The notes: generated from the sequence alone by a model not told the origin. 64,000 nucleotides of DNA from JAOBAU01 sp034667465 (GCA_034667465.1 JAXDJV010000002.1:248001-312000), one strand, 5' to 3'. Shown: positions 44,505 to 53,806, counted from the first letter of the stretch. Numbers and translations: made by a program.

Positions 44505-44789
44505 GAATCCTCCGGAGGACGGGAGTAGGACGCCGCGAGCGCGCAGAGGTTTCGCGGACTCGCTGACCAACAGGGGGAAACGGCGGGAGCATTCCGGCAG
44601 CGGACGGGACAGCGCCGGCGTGCGAAAATCATCATCACGAGATTTCCTCGTCAAGACCACGCGCAGCAGATTGCGGAAAAGGGGGAGGCAGGGAGGGAGC
44701 AACCGATCCGCAGGTGCGGAAAAACCTGCGGAAAAGATGCGGGCTTTTTCAGCCGCCGGAAACCGGTCTGAGAATCCGTCACCGTTCCA
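44505..44789. other. Gene-free divergent leader with a hairpin
   Basis: This stretch separates the foldase and dnaB starts. I see no gene. A perfect 8-bp stem-loop (CCGCAGGT 44708-44715 with ACCTGCGG 44724-44731, loop GCGGAAAA) lies about 60 bases before the dnaB start and could shape its leader RNA. No clear -10/-35 pair is visible. Confidence 0.5.
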
Positions 44790-46187
44790 ATGGCAACTGC
44801 ACAACTCGATGTCGTCCTCGACAGACCTCTGCCTCAGAACCCCGAGGCGGAGCGCGCGGTGCTGGGCGCGATTCTGTTCAACAACAACGCGTTCTATCGC
44901 GTCGTCGGGACGATTGATACCGAAGACTTTTTCAAAGATGCGCATCGCACGATCTTCGCGACGATGCGCGCGCTCGCCGAAGAATCGCGCGAGATCGATC
45001 TCATCACGCTGAAAAACGAGCTCGGCAAACACGGCACGCTCGATCAGGTCGGCGGACCGGGTTACATCGCGTCACTCGTCGATGGAATCCCCGACATCGC
45101 GAACGTCGAACGCTACGCGAAGATCGTCAAAGAGAAGTCGACGCTGCGTCGTCTCGTCGTGATGGGCAACTCCGTCATGCGCGCCGCGCTCGACACGCCC
45201 GGCGAGCCTGGCGATGTGCTGAACATCGCCGAGAAATCGATTTACGAGATCGCCGAAGGGAACATCGACAAGGGATTCGTCGTGCTCGAAAAGATCACGC
45301 GGACCAACATGACCGCGATCGAGCAGATGCAGGGCTCGGGAAAACTCATCACCGGCATCCCGACCGGCTACGACCGCTTCAACGAGTTCACTTCGGGCTT
45401 CCAGCCGCAGGATCTGATCATCATCGCCGCTCGTCCTTCGATGGGAAAGACGTCGTTCATGATGAACATCGCCGAGTCGATCGCGATCCCGGGACGCGAC
45501 GGCCAGCCGCGCAACGGCGGCCAGCGATTGCATTCGGTCGGCGTCTTCTCGCTCGAAATGTCGAAGGAGCAGATCGGCCTGCGCATCCTCTCGTCGGAGT
45601 CAGGCGTTTCCAATCATCTGATCCGCGCCGGAATGCTGAGCGAACGAAACTGGCGCGAGCTCGCCGACGCGTCGGCGCGACTGTCGAAAGCGAAGATCTA
45701 CGTCGACGACACGCCGGGCATGGACATCATGGAGATGCGTGCGAAGGCTCGCCGTCTCAAGATGGAAGTCGGCCTCGACATGGTGATGGTCGACTACCTT
45801 CAGCTGATGTCGGTGAAGGGAAAAGTCGAATCGCGCAACCAGGAAATCTCGCAGATCTCGCGCGGCCTGAAAGCGATCGCGAAAGAGCTCAACTGTCCGC
45901 TGATCTCGCTGTCGCAGTTGTCGCGCCGTCCCGAGCAGCGGATGGGCGACCATCGCCCGCAGCTCGCCGACCTCCGCGAATCCGGCTCGATCGAGCAGGA
46001 CGCCGATCTCGTCGCCTTCATCTACCGCGACGAGGTGTACAACAAGGAGACGGAAGAGAAGGGGATCGCCGAGATCATCATCGCCAAGCAGCGCAACGGC
46101 CCGATCGGCGACTTCAAGCTCGTCTTCCGCCACGACATCACGAAGTTCTTCAACTACGAGCCGCAGCCGGACTACACGCCGGAGTAG
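44790..46187 (+). CDS. dnaB: Replicative DNA helicase
   Basis: 465 residues, the normal length. The N-terminal domain (PEAERAVLGAILFNNNAFYRVV) is followed by the RecA-like helicase domain: TGIPTGYDRFNEFTSGFQPQDL, Walker A AARPSMGKTS (Lys220), FSLEMSKEQIGLRIL, Walker B MVMVDYLQLM, and SRRPEQRMGDHRPQLADLRESGSIEQDADLVAFIYRDE. It unwinds duplex DNA ahead of the replisome as a hexamer. No intein is present. It is not next to rpsR or rplI, which is where dnaB often sits. Confidence 0.97.
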   Translation: MATAQLDVVLDRPLPQNPEAERAVLGAILFNNNAFYRVVGTIDTEDFFKDAHRTIFATMRALAEESREIDLITLKNELGKHGTLDQVGGPGYIASLVDGIPDIANVERYAKIVKEKSTLRRLVVMGNSVMRAALDTPGEPGDVLNIAEKSIYEIAEGNIDKGFVVLEKITRTNMTAIEQMQGSGKLITGIPTGYDRFNEFTSGFQPQDLIIIAARPSMGKTSFMMNIAESIAIPGRDGQPRNGGQRLHSVGVFSLEMSKEQIGLRILSSESGVSNHLIRAGMLSERNWRELADASARLSKAKIYVDDTPGMDIMEMRAKARRLKMEVGLDMVMVDYLQLMSVKGKVESRNQEISQISRGLKAIAKELNCPLISLSQLSRRPEQRMGDHRPQLADLRESGSIEQDADLVAFIYRDEVYNKETEEKGIAEIIIAKQRNGPIGDFKLVFRHDITKFFNYEPQPDYTPE

Positions 46188-46216
46188 CGGCAGCCGTTGC
46201 GATCTACCGAATGTAG

Positions 46217-46232
46217 ACACTCGTACACTCGT
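46217..46232 (+). promoter_or_regulatory. Tandem 8-bp repeat in the hicA promoter region
   Basis: ACACTCGT occurs twice in a row (46217-46224, 46225-46232), 4 bases before the hicA ATG. The overlap contains TACACT (46224-46229), a possible -10 box 7 bases before the ATG, which would make hicA leaderless. The repeat could be an operator. No convincing -35 box is seen. Confidence 0.35.
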
Positions 46233-46236
46233 ATCA

Positions 46237-46431
46237 ATGAGACTGCGCGATTTCGACGCTCACCTGCGTCGCCACGGTTGCGAGATTCTCCGCGAGGGCG
46301 GCGGCCACACGATCTATCAAAGTGCAGCTAACGGCGCGGTCGCGGCGGTTCCGCGCCATAGCGAAATCAAACTCGGCACCGCACGCCGCATCTGCGACAC
46401 GCTCGACATTCCGCGGCCGCCCTTCCGTTAG
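46237..46431 (+). CDS. hicA: HicA-type mRNA interferase toxin
   Basis: 64 residues. The compact dsRBD-like HicA fold is recognisable: RDFDAHLRRHGCEILREGGGHTIYQ contains the catalytic His in GGGHTIY, and AAVPRHSEIKLGTARRICDTLDI matches the C-terminal segment. HicA binds and cleaves mRNA when not held by HicB. Its stop abuts the stop of a HicB-like gene on the other strand, so the two are convergent, not an operon. Confidence 0.85.
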   Translation: MRLRDFDAHLRRHGCEILREGGGHTIYQSAANGAVAAVPRHSEIKLGTARRICDTLDIPRPPFR

Positions 46432-46656
46432 TCACTCGCCGACGACGATCTTCTCGCGCACAACTCGCGCGGGGTCGGTGTCCCGCAGCGCGAGCTCGCG
46501 ATTCACATCCAGAATCAGCTCGATCGCCTCGCGGATGTTCTCGCGCGCTTCCTCGAGCGTCTCACCCTGCGAGATTGCGCCGGGAAGCTCCTCGACGAAC
46601 GCGACGTAGCCGCCTTCTTCCGCTTCTTCGAACACGGCCGTAAACGTGGAAGCCAT
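46432..46656 (-). CDS. hicB: HicB-type antitoxin
   Basis: 74 residues. The HicB signature is visible: FTAVFEEAEEGGYVAFVEELPGAISQGETLEEARENIREAIELIL. The partial-RNase-H fold normally masks HicA. There is no C-terminal HTH or RHH, so it may not repress transcription itself. It reads toward hicA from the opposite strand and its start is only 10 bases downstream of the 491-residue membrane protein gene, so it may be transcribed with that gene. Close relatives are also called type II antitoxins or UPF0150. Confidence 0.85.
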   Translation of the reverse strand: MASTFTAVFEEAEEGGYVAFVEELPGAISQGETLEEARENIREAIELILDVNRELALRDTDPARVVREKIVVGE

Positions 46657-46666
46657 CGTCCTGATC

Positions 46667-48142
46667 TTACTCCCGTCCCACCGCCCGCCACATTCGGGCG
46701 GCGACGATCTCCGCGTCGTCCTTCTCCTTCAGGTAGCAGCCGAGTGTCTTTGCGACCGGCTGCGTTTTGAGGCGCACTTCGACGTCGTAGACCGGTTTCG
46801 TCGCGGAGCCGATCGGTTTGATGACGATCGACTCGATATCGCTCGGGGCGATGTTCGTCGTTGTTGCGTAGCCGAGCCAGCTGCGGCGGATCGTCAGGCC
46901 TGCGCGTTCGGCGTTGATGACCGAGCGGCCGAAGAACGCGTCGATCATGCCGAGGAGGATCAGGAGGGCGAAGAGTGCGAAGAAGATCGGGAAGAGGATT
47001 GGAGCGCCGAGCCTGAGCATGAGCGCGATGGAACCGCACCAGATGATCAGGAAAAACAGCGATCCTGCGATGGAACCGAAATCGCGGCGCGGGCGGATGC
47101 GGAACTCGAATCCGCCGCTCGGTAACGGCTCGATCGTCACCTGCGAATCGGGCGGCAGCTCGCGGCGGACGAACTCCTCGCGATGCGCGAGCCGGTACGT
47201 CGCCACCTTCGCTTCGAGCTCGGCGTCGTGGCCGGTGCGGAAGACCGGCAGCTCGAAGATCGCGTAGTAATCGACGCCCGGAAGTTCCGCCGATACTTCG
47301 AGTCGCCAGAGCACACGATTGTCCGTCTGACGTTCATCCGTCGACTCCGCGTCCGGCGGCAGCTCGAACGAGAACGGCACGCGCATCCCGTCGGGCGACG
47401 GCGCCGCGGTCGATGAACTGACCACGCGCGTCTCCTGCCACAGCACGTTCTCACGCGTCGAACGGCTCTTGCCGCTGCCGGTCGTGATCGCGCGGATCGA
47501 CGTCAGCACGAAACGGAATCCTTCCTCCGGTCGCTGACGCGAACGCAATCGCAGCTCACCGTGAAACGTCGTGCCGGGCTGCAGCGGAATGCGATCGATC
47601 GTGCAGGTCGACGCGCCGAATTTCGCGCGACGCGCCGTCACATAGATCGCCGCGGCAATCAGTCCGACGCCGACAATCGGAAAGAGGAGCGTGATCAGCA
47701 CCGCACGGTTCTGCTTCACCAGCTCGCGAGAGACCAGGAACCAGACCGGCAGCGAGACGGCGTTCCAGAAAATCGCGAACGGCCAGAGCACGAGCGCCTG
47801 TCCGACGCGGCTTTCCGTGATCACGCCGGCGACCCAGTCGGGACGCCAGTGCCAGGGCGTTTCGGGATTCGACGTTCGGAGCGCTAGCTGCGACGAGGCG
47901 ACGCGCGTTCCCCATATCACGACCACGACGATCGTCAGCGCCACGCCGCAGAAGAGACATCCGGCGACGAGCAGCACGACGATCGCCTGCACCGTTGCGC
48001 CGCGTTGCAACTCGCGCCACGCCTGCACGAGCAGCATGGCGCCGGCGCCGAAGAACGGCACCATGAAGGCGGTGACACAGCCAACCGCGATTCGCGAGCT
48101 CCGCGCCAGGGCGACGCCGGGAGGTTGCGCCGGATCGTTCAT
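46667..48142 (-). CDS. Membrane protein resembling DUF3592-type proteins
   Basis: 491 residues. Four hydrophobic segments are visible in the N-terminal half (GCVTAFMVPFFGAGAMLLVQAW, AIVVLLVAGCLFCGVALTIVVVVIW, WPFAIFWNAVSLPVWFLV, AVLITLLFPIVGVGLIAAAIYV), and another pair near residues 365-410. In between lies an extracytoplasmic beta-rich domain (FHGELRLRSRQRPEEGFRFVL, FELPPDAESTDERQTDNRVLWRLEVSAELPGVDYY). This alternation of membrane pairs and beta-rich domain is typical of DUF3592 proteins, but I am not certain of the family. The hicB gene follows it by 10 bases. Confidence 0.7.
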   Translation of the reverse strand: MNDPAQPPGVALARSSRIAVGCVTAFMVPFFGAGAMLLVQAWRELQRGATVQAIVVLLVAGCLFCGVALTIVVVVIWGTRVASSQLALRTSNPETPWHWRPDWVAGVITESRVGQALVLWPFAIFWNAVSLPVWFLVSRELVKQNRAVLITLLFPIVGVGLIAAAIYVTARRAKFGASTCTIDRIPLQPGTTFHGELRLRSRQRPEEGFRFVLTSIRAITTGSGKSRSTRENVLWQETRVVSSSTAAPSPDGMRVPFSFELPPDAESTDERQTDNRVLWRLEVSAELPGVDYYAIFELPVFRTGHDAELEAKVATYRLAHREEFVRRELPPDSQVTIEPLPSGGFEFRIRPRRDFGSIAGSLFFLIIWCGSIALMLRLGAPILFPIFFALFALLILLGMIDAFFGRSVINAERAGLTIRRSWLGYATTTNIAPSDIESIVIKPIGSATKPVYDVEVRLKTQPVAKTLGCYLKEKDDAEIVAARMWRAVGRE

Positions 48143-48183
48143 CTCCGTCAGCGCATGGTACGCGAAAGGCGGAGAATAGCCGG

Positions 48184-49509
48184 ATGAAACGGACGCTCCT
48201 TCTCGCCCTTCTCACTCTCGCGATCACGGTCAATGCAGAAGCGACCGTCCTGCGCGTCGCCATCAACGACGTCATCCATCCGATCACCGAAGAGCGGATC
48301 GGACGCGCGATCGATGAAGCGGAGAAAACGAAAGCCGACGCCGTCATCATCGAGCTGCGCACGCCCGGCGGATTGATGGACTCGATGCGCGGCATCGTTG
48401 AGAAGATCCTGCACTCGTCCGTTCCGGTCATCGTCTACGTCACGCCGAGCGGCGGCTACGCGGCGTCGGCCGGCTTCTTCATTCTCGAAGCGGCCGACAT
48501 CGCCGCGATGGCGCCCGGCACGAACACCGGCGCCGCGCATCCGGTCATCCTCGGCGGCGGCGAGATCGACGAGGTGATGAAAGCGAAGATGGAGAACGAT
48601 GCCGCCGCGTTCATGCGGACGATCGCCACGACGCGCGGACGCAACGTCGCCATCGCGGAAAGCGCCGTGCGCGAATCGAAGTCGTTCACCGAACAGGAAG
48701 CCCTGACGCACAAGCTCATCGACGTCGTCGCGGCCGACACGCCATCGCTCCTCAAGTCGCTCGAAGGGCGCACGCTGCGGCGTTTCAACGGCACGAATGC
48801 GACGCTGCACGTCGCCGGAAAGCCGGTCATCACGTATGAGATGACGATCAAAGAACGGGTGCTGACGACGATCCTCAATCCGAACGTCGCCTTCATCCTG
48901 CTCGTCATCGGCGTCTTCGCGCTCGTCGCCGAGTTCAATCATCCCGGCGCCGTGCTGCCGGGCGTGACCGGCGTCGTCTGCATCGCACTCGCGCTCTTCG
49001 CGATGAACGTGCTGCCGACGCGTTACGCGGCGCTCGGACTGCTGTTCCTCGCGTTCGTACTTTTCGCACTCGAAGCGAAATTCACGTCGCATGGCGTGCT
49101 CGGCACCGGCGGCATCGTCTGCATGGCCATCGGCGGACTGCTGTTGTTCGACTCGCCGATTCCCGAGATGCGCGTGAGGGTCGGGACTGCGATCGCGGTC
49201 AGCATTCCGCTCGGCGCCATCACCATCTTTCTGATGATGCTCGCGCTGCGCGTGCGGCGACAGCGCGTCGTCACCGGACAGGAAGGAATGATCGGCGAGA
49301 TCGGCGTCGCGCGCACCGAGCTCGGTCTCGAAGGAAAAGTCTTCGTGCACGGCGAGCTCTGGAACGCCATCGCGAAGAGCGCGCTGCCGAAGGGTGCGCG
49401 CGTGCGTGTCGCGGCGATCAACGGACTTCATCTCATCGTCGAGCCGGCCGATTCGATAGAATCGCTCGCGTCCACGACAGAGCAGCGCAGCACCGGAGGT
49501 GTCTCGTGA
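48184..49509 (+). CDS. NfeD-family membrane serine protease (ClpP class)
   Basis: 441 residues with a signal peptide (MKRTLLLALLTLAITVNAEA). The N-terminal ClpP-like domain has VIIELRTPGGLMDSM and the catalytic Ser95 in GGYAASAGFF, with Lys135 in KAKMENDAAAF completing the Ser/Lys dyad. Four to five membrane helices follow (ILNPNVAFILLVIGVFALVAE and so on), then a C-terminal OB-fold NfeD domain (VVTGQEGMIGEIGVARTELGLEGKVFVHGELW). In archaea the homologue cleaves stomatin-like p-stomatin C-termini, and the slipin gene follows with its start overlapping this stop as GTGA. Confidence 0.93.
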   Translation: MKRTLLLALLTLAITVNAEATVLRVAINDVIHPITEERIGRAIDEAEKTKADAVIIELRTPGGLMDSMRGIVEKILHSSVPVIVYVTPSGGYAASAGFFILEAADIAAMAPGTNTGAAHPVILGGGEIDEVMKAKMENDAAAFMRTIATTRGRNVAIAESAVRESKSFTEQEALTHKLIDVVAADTPSLLKSLEGRTLRRFNGTNATLHVAGKPVITYEMTIKERVLTTILNPNVAFILLVIGVFALVAEFNHPGAVLPGVTGVVCIALALFAMNVLPTRYAALGLLFLAFVLFALEAKFTSHGVLGTGGIVCMAIGGLLLFDSPIPEMRVRVGTAIAVSIPLGAITIFLMMLALRVRRQRVVTGQEGMIGEIGVARTELGLEGKVFVHGELWNAIAKSALPKGARVRVAAINGLHLIVEPADSIESLASTTEQRSTGGVS

Positions 49510-50267
49510 CCCCAGGCATTCTGATCATCGCCGTCTTTTTTGCGATCTATCTCTTCGCTTCCATCAAGATCCTGCCGGAGTACGAGCGCGGCGTCATCTT
49601 CCGTCTCGGCCGGCTGCTCGACGAAGCGAAAGGGCCGGGCATCTTCCTGGTCTTCGCGCCGATCGACAAGATCGTTCGCGTCTCGCTGCGGCAGGAAGCG
49701 TTCGAAGTTCCGCCGCAGGACATCATCACGCGCGACAACGTCACGCTGAAGGTGAACGCGGTCGTTTTCCTCCGCGTCATCGAGCCGCGGCGCGCGGTCG
49801 TCGAAGTGTTCGACTATCGCTATCAGACGTCGCAGTTCGCGCAGACCACACTCCGGTCCGTGCTCGGCGAAGTCGAGCTCGACGAGCTCCTCGCGCATCG
49901 CGACGCGCTCAACGCGCGCATCCAGTCGATCCTCGATCAGCACACCGAGCCGTGGGGTGTGAAGGTCATGAACGTCGAAGTGAAGCAGGTCGACCTGCCG
50001 GAATCGATGCTGCGCGCGATGGCGAAGCAGGCCGAAGCGGAGCGCGAGAAGCGCGCGAAACTGATTCACGCCGAGGGCGAGTTCGCGGCCTCGCAAAGGC
50101 TCGCGGATGCGGCGAAAGTGCTCGCCACCGAGCCGGCTGCGCTCCAGCTGCGCTACCTGCAAACGCTCACTGAGATCGGCGTCGAGAAGAACACGACGAT
50201 CGTCTTCCCGCTGCCGATCGACATGCTGTCGCTGCTGACGTCGTCGGCCGTCAATCATCCGAAATGA
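49506..50267 (+). CDS. Slipin / SPFH-domain membrane protein
   Basis: 253 residues from GTG 49506, overlapping the NfeD stop. One N-terminal membrane helix (GILIIAVFFAIYLFASIKIL) leads into the SPFH domain (YERGVIFRLGRLLDEAKGPGIFLVFAPIDKIVRVSLRQE, VTLKVNAVVFLRVI, TLRSVLGEVELDELLAHRDALN) and a coiled-coil region (AKQAEAEREKRAKLIHAEGEF). The C-terminal motif (KNTTIVFPLPIDML) is the kind that NfeD proteases cut. Slipins form oligomers in membrane microdomains. Confidence 0.94.
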   Translation: MTPGILIIAVFFAIYLFASIKILPEYERGVIFRLGRLLDEAKGPGIFLVFAPIDKIVRVSLRQEAFEVPPQDIITRDNVTLKVNAVVFLRVIEPRRAVVEVFDYRYQTSQFAQTTLRSVLGEVELDELLAHRDALNARIQSILDQHTEPWGVKVMNVEVKQVDLPESMLRAMAKQAEAEREKRAKLIHAEGEFAASQRLADAAKVLATEPAALQLRYLQTLTEIGVEKNTTIVFPLPIDMLSLLTSSAVNHPK

Positions 50268-50836
50268 CGGACGTCGTGCTGCTCGAGGCGGCGCTGTTTC
50301 AGTTGCGGGCAGCCGCCGCCTCGATCACCGACGAGATGTTCGCGTCGCAGCTCAACCTCGCCACCAGCGTCCTCGGCAACACCATCGCGGCCGCGGGCGA
50401 ATCGCTCAACGCATCGACGGTCAACGACGTCGAGTTCGCGCTGAGCGATCTCGCGGCCGTCGTCGATGAACTGAGCGCCGCGGATGCGCAGATGATTGCG
50501 CCGGCGGTCGAGCTGCTGCGGCAGGACGTCGCGCGATTGAAGGAAGAGACGTCGCTGTCTGCCGATGTGATGACGACGATCGCGGCGTTGCAGGCGAAGT
50601 TGAAAGCGCGACGCTCGGCGATCGAGCGGAATCTTTATCGCGCGGAAGGATCGCCGGAGCAGACGCCGCCGCATCCCGCCGATGAGTTGCGTGAGGATGC
50701 GATTCCGTTACGCGACGCGCTGGCCGCGGCCGGCTTCGCAACACCGGCTCTCGATGCATTGATCGAAGAGCCGGCGTCGCTCGTGTTTCAGTCGCTGCGC
50801 GACATCAGCGACGAGCTGGAAGTGATTACGGGCTGA
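50264..50836 (+). CDS. Helical protein in the NfeD-slipin operon, unknown function
   Basis: 190 residues, starting with ATGA overlap to slipin. It has no signal peptide or membrane helix. The sequence is almost all amphipathic helix (LFQLRAAAASITDEMFASQL, FALSDLAAVVDELSAADAQMIAPAVELLRQDVARL, IAALQAKLKARRSAIERNLY), in keeping with a coiled coil. No known domain is recognised. Translational coupling to slipin suggests a cytoplasmic partner of the SPFH complex. Its stop lies one base before a copy of the palindromic repeat. Confidence 0.7.
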   Translation: MTDVVLLEAALFQLRAAAASITDEMFASQLNLATSVLGNTIAAAGESLNASTVNDVEFALSDLAAVVDELSAADAQMIAPAVELLRQDVARLKEETSLSADVMTTIAALQAKLKARRSAIERNLYRAEGSPEQTPPHPADELREDAIPLRDALAAAGFATPALDALIEEPASLVFQSLRDISDELEVITG

Positions 50837-50837
50837 C

Positions 50838-50930
50838 GTCATCCCGAGCGTAGCGAGGGATCCGGGAGGGCGGGGCACGCGGCAGCAATTCGCCCCGCCC
50901 GCGCAGATCCCTCGCTACGCTCGGGATGAC
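50838..50930. repeat. Stop-to-stop palindromic intergenic repeat, copy 2
   Basis: Inverted arms at about 50838-50876 and 50892-50930. The left arm begins GTCATCCCGAGCGTAGCG and the right arm ends CGCTACGCTCGGGATGAC. It lies between the stop of the coiled-coil protein (50836) and the stop of the convergent kinase (50933), nearly filling the junction. Same family as 8166-8259 and 54376-54462. Confidence 0.85.
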
Positions 50931-50932
50931 AG

Positions 50933-53806
50933 CTACTTCGCGGCCAGCGCTACGACATCGGTCGCTTCCACATAGTGCGTCACGAGCAGCCGTCCGTCCG
51001 GCGCGACGTCGAAGTTGGCGATCGCGCCATCCTGGAACGACGTCAGCCTGCGCGGTTTTCCGCCGGCGATCGGCTGCACGAATACGTTCTCGGTCTCGCC
51101 CGATGACAGCGTGTACGCGATCGACTTGCCGTCCGGCATCCAGCGATAGCGCCAGCCGCCGAGCGGGAAGATCTTCGACGGCTCCCCGCCCGCGAGCGGC
51201 ACGATGGCGAGTTTCGTCTTTGCGTAGTCGTCCCATTCGTAGCTCATCGCGACGTGCGTACCGTCGGGCGAGATCGCGGCGCCGCCGGCCTTTCCGGCCG
51301 TCAGCCGCTGCATCACGCCGCCGGCCGCGGCGACCTTGAACACGCGCAGCGCCGTATCTTCGTAAGCGGTGAAGACGATCTCGCCATTCGGCGCGACGCG
51401 CAGGTCTTTCAGCACCGCGCCGCCGGTGGCGAGCGTCGTCGCGGGTCCACCTTCGATGGCGACGCTGCGAATCAGATAGCGATTCGCCTTCGCATCGAGC
51501 GACGCGTAGATGACCCGCTTGTTGTCGGGCGAGAGCACGTACTCGTAGTCATCGCCGCCGCTCGTGATCTGCTGCTTGTTCGTCCCGTCGAGATTGATGC
51601 GCCAGATAGAACCGGATGACGCGGTGCGCGCGACGTAGAGCAGACTCTTCCCGTCGGGAAGAACGGTCGGGCGATATTCGGCCGTGATGTCGTGCGTCAG
51701 CGGAACGGCGACGCCGGTTGCAGGATCCTGCAGCCAGATGTCGAACGTTCCCGATGCGCCGGACGAATAGACGATGCGGCCGTCAGGCGTCCACGACGCG
51801 CCGCCCATTCCTGCCGACGACGCGAGGCCGCGCGTCAGCTGCTTCGATGTTCCGTCCGCGTTCACGCTCCAGACGTTCGATTCGCGCTTCACCTGCACCG
51901 CGCTGATAGCGGGACTCGTCGCGCCGACCGGCTCCGCGTAATCGTCGGAGTCATTCGTCAACTGCGTCACCGTCCCTTCCGGCCACGCCACGCGCAGCAG
52001 CTGCATGTTGCCGCTCGAACGCTCGCTCGCGCCGGAGACGATCAGCGAGTTTCCGTCGGCGCTCCACGAGACGCTGCGCAAGACACCGCGCCAGCCGCCG
52101 AGCGAGATCGACGTCACCTGATTCGACGGCAGCGCGATCGCGAACAGCTCCGCGCCACGCACGACGACGATCGTCTTTCCATCCGGCGACCACGCCGGCG
52201 ACAGCGCGCGATTCGGCAGCGCCCACTTGCCGACGCGACGGAGATTCGTGCCGTCGCGCGAAACGATCATCACCACCGACGAGCTGAGGTTGTAATCGTC
52301 GCGCGCGAACGCGATCTGCCGTCCGTCGGGCGAGATGGCCGGCGTCGTGTCGGCGTCGTCGACGATCTTCTCCGGAGTGCCGCCCAGGATCGGGAGCTCG
52401 TAGATCGCCGCAAAGACGGACGCGTCGTAGCGCGTGAAGATGATGTGGTTCGAATCAGGCGTGAACGCCAGTCCCGCGTAATGCGAATTCAGGAGCGCCG
52501 GAACGATCGTGATGCTGCTGCCGGTCGCGACCTGCTGCAGAAACATGGTCGCCCCTTTTGCGTCGTGCGCCACGTACGCGATGTAGCGGCCGTCGCGCGA
52601 GATCGTGGCGTGCGTGATGCGGCCGCTGTTTGTCAGCCGGCGCATCGCGATCTCGGCCGCGGGCACTTCCGCTGACGCGGCGATTGACGGCGGCGGCGCA
52701 GTGGTCGGCTTCGTACGCAGACCGAAGATCAGCGCGGCCGCGGCGATGACGCAGGCGACGACCGCGAAGATCGTCGCGGGCAGCTTGCGCGAATTGGTCA
52801 GCAGCGATGACAACACGATCACGTCGCCGGAGCCGGAGTCGAGCTGGCGCAGCACGTCGCGCAACTCGATAGCGACGTCGCGGATCGACTGATACCGCTC
52901 CTCGCGATCCTTGACGAGGCAGCGCGCCACGATTCGCTGCAGCTCCGTCGTCGCGTTCGCAACCGGCGGCGGAGTGGCGTGAAGAATCTGATGCAGCGTG
53001 TCGACGAACGAATCGCCATCGAACGGACGCGTGCCGCCGATGATCTCGTAAGCGATGCAGCCGAACGAGAAGATGTCGGAACGCTGATCGATCGGCTTGC
53101 CGGCGATCTGTTCGGGCGACATGTAGCCGGCCGTTCCGATCAGCTCACCCTGCTGCGTCAGCGCGCGCATCGTCGGCGAATCGGCGCCGATCGGATTCCA
53201 GCCGCGCGTCGGCTCGATGAGTTTGGCGAGGCCGAAGTCGACGACCTTCGCGTATCCCTCCGACGACACCATGATGTTGTCGGGCTTGAGATCGCGGTGC
53301 ACGATGCCGGCGGCGTGCGCTTTGCCGAGTCCTTCCGCGATCTGCGTCAGCAGCTCGATGCGGCGGCGCAGCTGGACGGCGCCGCGCATGTACTCGCGCA
53401 GCGTCTCGCCTTCGATCAGCTCCATCGCGATGTAGTGAATGTCGCGGCGCTTCGGATCGCGCTCTTTCGCGAAGGAGCGAACCGTGCGCGACGGACGCGC
53501 GTGGCCGATTTCGTAGATGGCGACGATGTGCGGGTGATTGAGCGCCGACGCCGAGCGCGCTTCCTGCGCGAAGCGCTGCACACGCTCGGTGTCGTTGGTC
53601 AGTTCGGCAGGAAGAACTTTCAGCGCGACGTCGCGGCCCAGCCCTTCGTCGTGCGCGCGATAGACATCGCCCATTCCGCCCGACGCCAGCAGCGAGAGAA
53701 TGCGGTAGCGGCCGACGACGGTGTTGGCCGGCAGTGTCTCGCGCGCAATCTCGTCCGAGGGAGAGCGCTGCGGAGATACGACTTTCCGGCCATCAAGAGA
53801 ATTCAT
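50933..53806 (-). CDS. Membrane Ser/Thr protein kinase with WD40-like/TolB propeller
   Basis: 957 residues. The kinase domain has the glycine loop ASGGMGDVY, Lys63 (VALKVLP), HRDLKPDN (Asp162) and DFGLAKL (180-182), so it should be active. One membrane helix follows (ATIFAVVACVIAAAALIFGL). The extracytoplasmic half has many PD40/TolB-type strands (ISPDGRQIAFARDDYNL, WSPDGKTIVVVRGAEL, LSPDNKRVIYASLD, MPDGKSIAYTLSS), that is, a WD40-like propeller. This is a widespread sensor-kinase layout in Acidobacteriota. The ligand and substrates are unknown. It is divergent from arfB. Confidence 0.94.
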   Translation of the reverse strand: MNSLDGRKVVSPQRSPSDEIARETLPANTVVGRYRILSLLASGGMGDVYRAHDEGLGRDVALKVLPAELTNDTERVQRFAQEARSASALNHPHIVAIYEIGHARPSRTVRSFAKERDPKRRDIHYIAMELIEGETLREYMRGAVQLRRRIELLTQIAEGLGKAHAAGIVHRDLKPDNIMVSSEGYAKVVDFGLAKLIEPTRGWNPIGADSPTMRALTQQGELIGTAGYMSPEQIAGKPIDQRSDIFSFGCIAYEIIGGTRPFDGDSFVDTLHQILHATPPPVANATTELQRIVARCLVKDREERYQSIRDVAIELRDVLRQLDSGSGDVIVLSSLLTNSRKLPATIFAVVACVIAAAALIFGLRTKPTTAPPPSIAASAEVPAAEIAMRRLTNSGRITHATISRDGRYIAYVAHDAKGATMFLQQVATGSSITIVPALLNSHYAGLAFTPDSNHIIFTRYDASVFAAIYELPILGGTPEKIVDDADTTPAISPDGRQIAFARDDYNLSSSVVMIVSRDGTNLRRVGKWALPNRALSPAWSPDGKTIVVVRGAELFAIALPSNQVTSISLGGWRGVLRSVSWSADGNSLIVSGASERSSGNMQLLRVAWPEGTVTQLTNDSDDYAEPVGATSPAISAVQVKRESNVWSVNADGTSKQLTRGLASSAGMGGASWTPDGRIVYSSGASGTFDIWLQDPATGVAVPLTHDITAEYRPTVLPDGKSLLYVARTASSGSIWRINLDGTNKQQITSGGDDYEYVLSPDNKRVIYASLDAKANRYLIRSVAIEGGPATTLATGGAVLKDLRVAPNGEIVFTAYEDTALRVFKVAAAGGVMQRLTAGKAGGAAISPDGTHVAMSYEWDDYAKTKLAIVPLAGGEPSKIFPLGGWRYRWMPDGKSIAYTLSSGETENVFVQPIAGGKPRRLTSFQDGAIANFDVAPDGRLLVTHYVEATDVVALAAK

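Noticed and set aside
43560..45032. Long open frame suggesting that the foldase gene begins near 45032
   Set aside because: The extension overlaps dnaB, has Arg-rich low-complexity composition, and an excellent ATG with GGAGG and a signal peptide starts at 44504.
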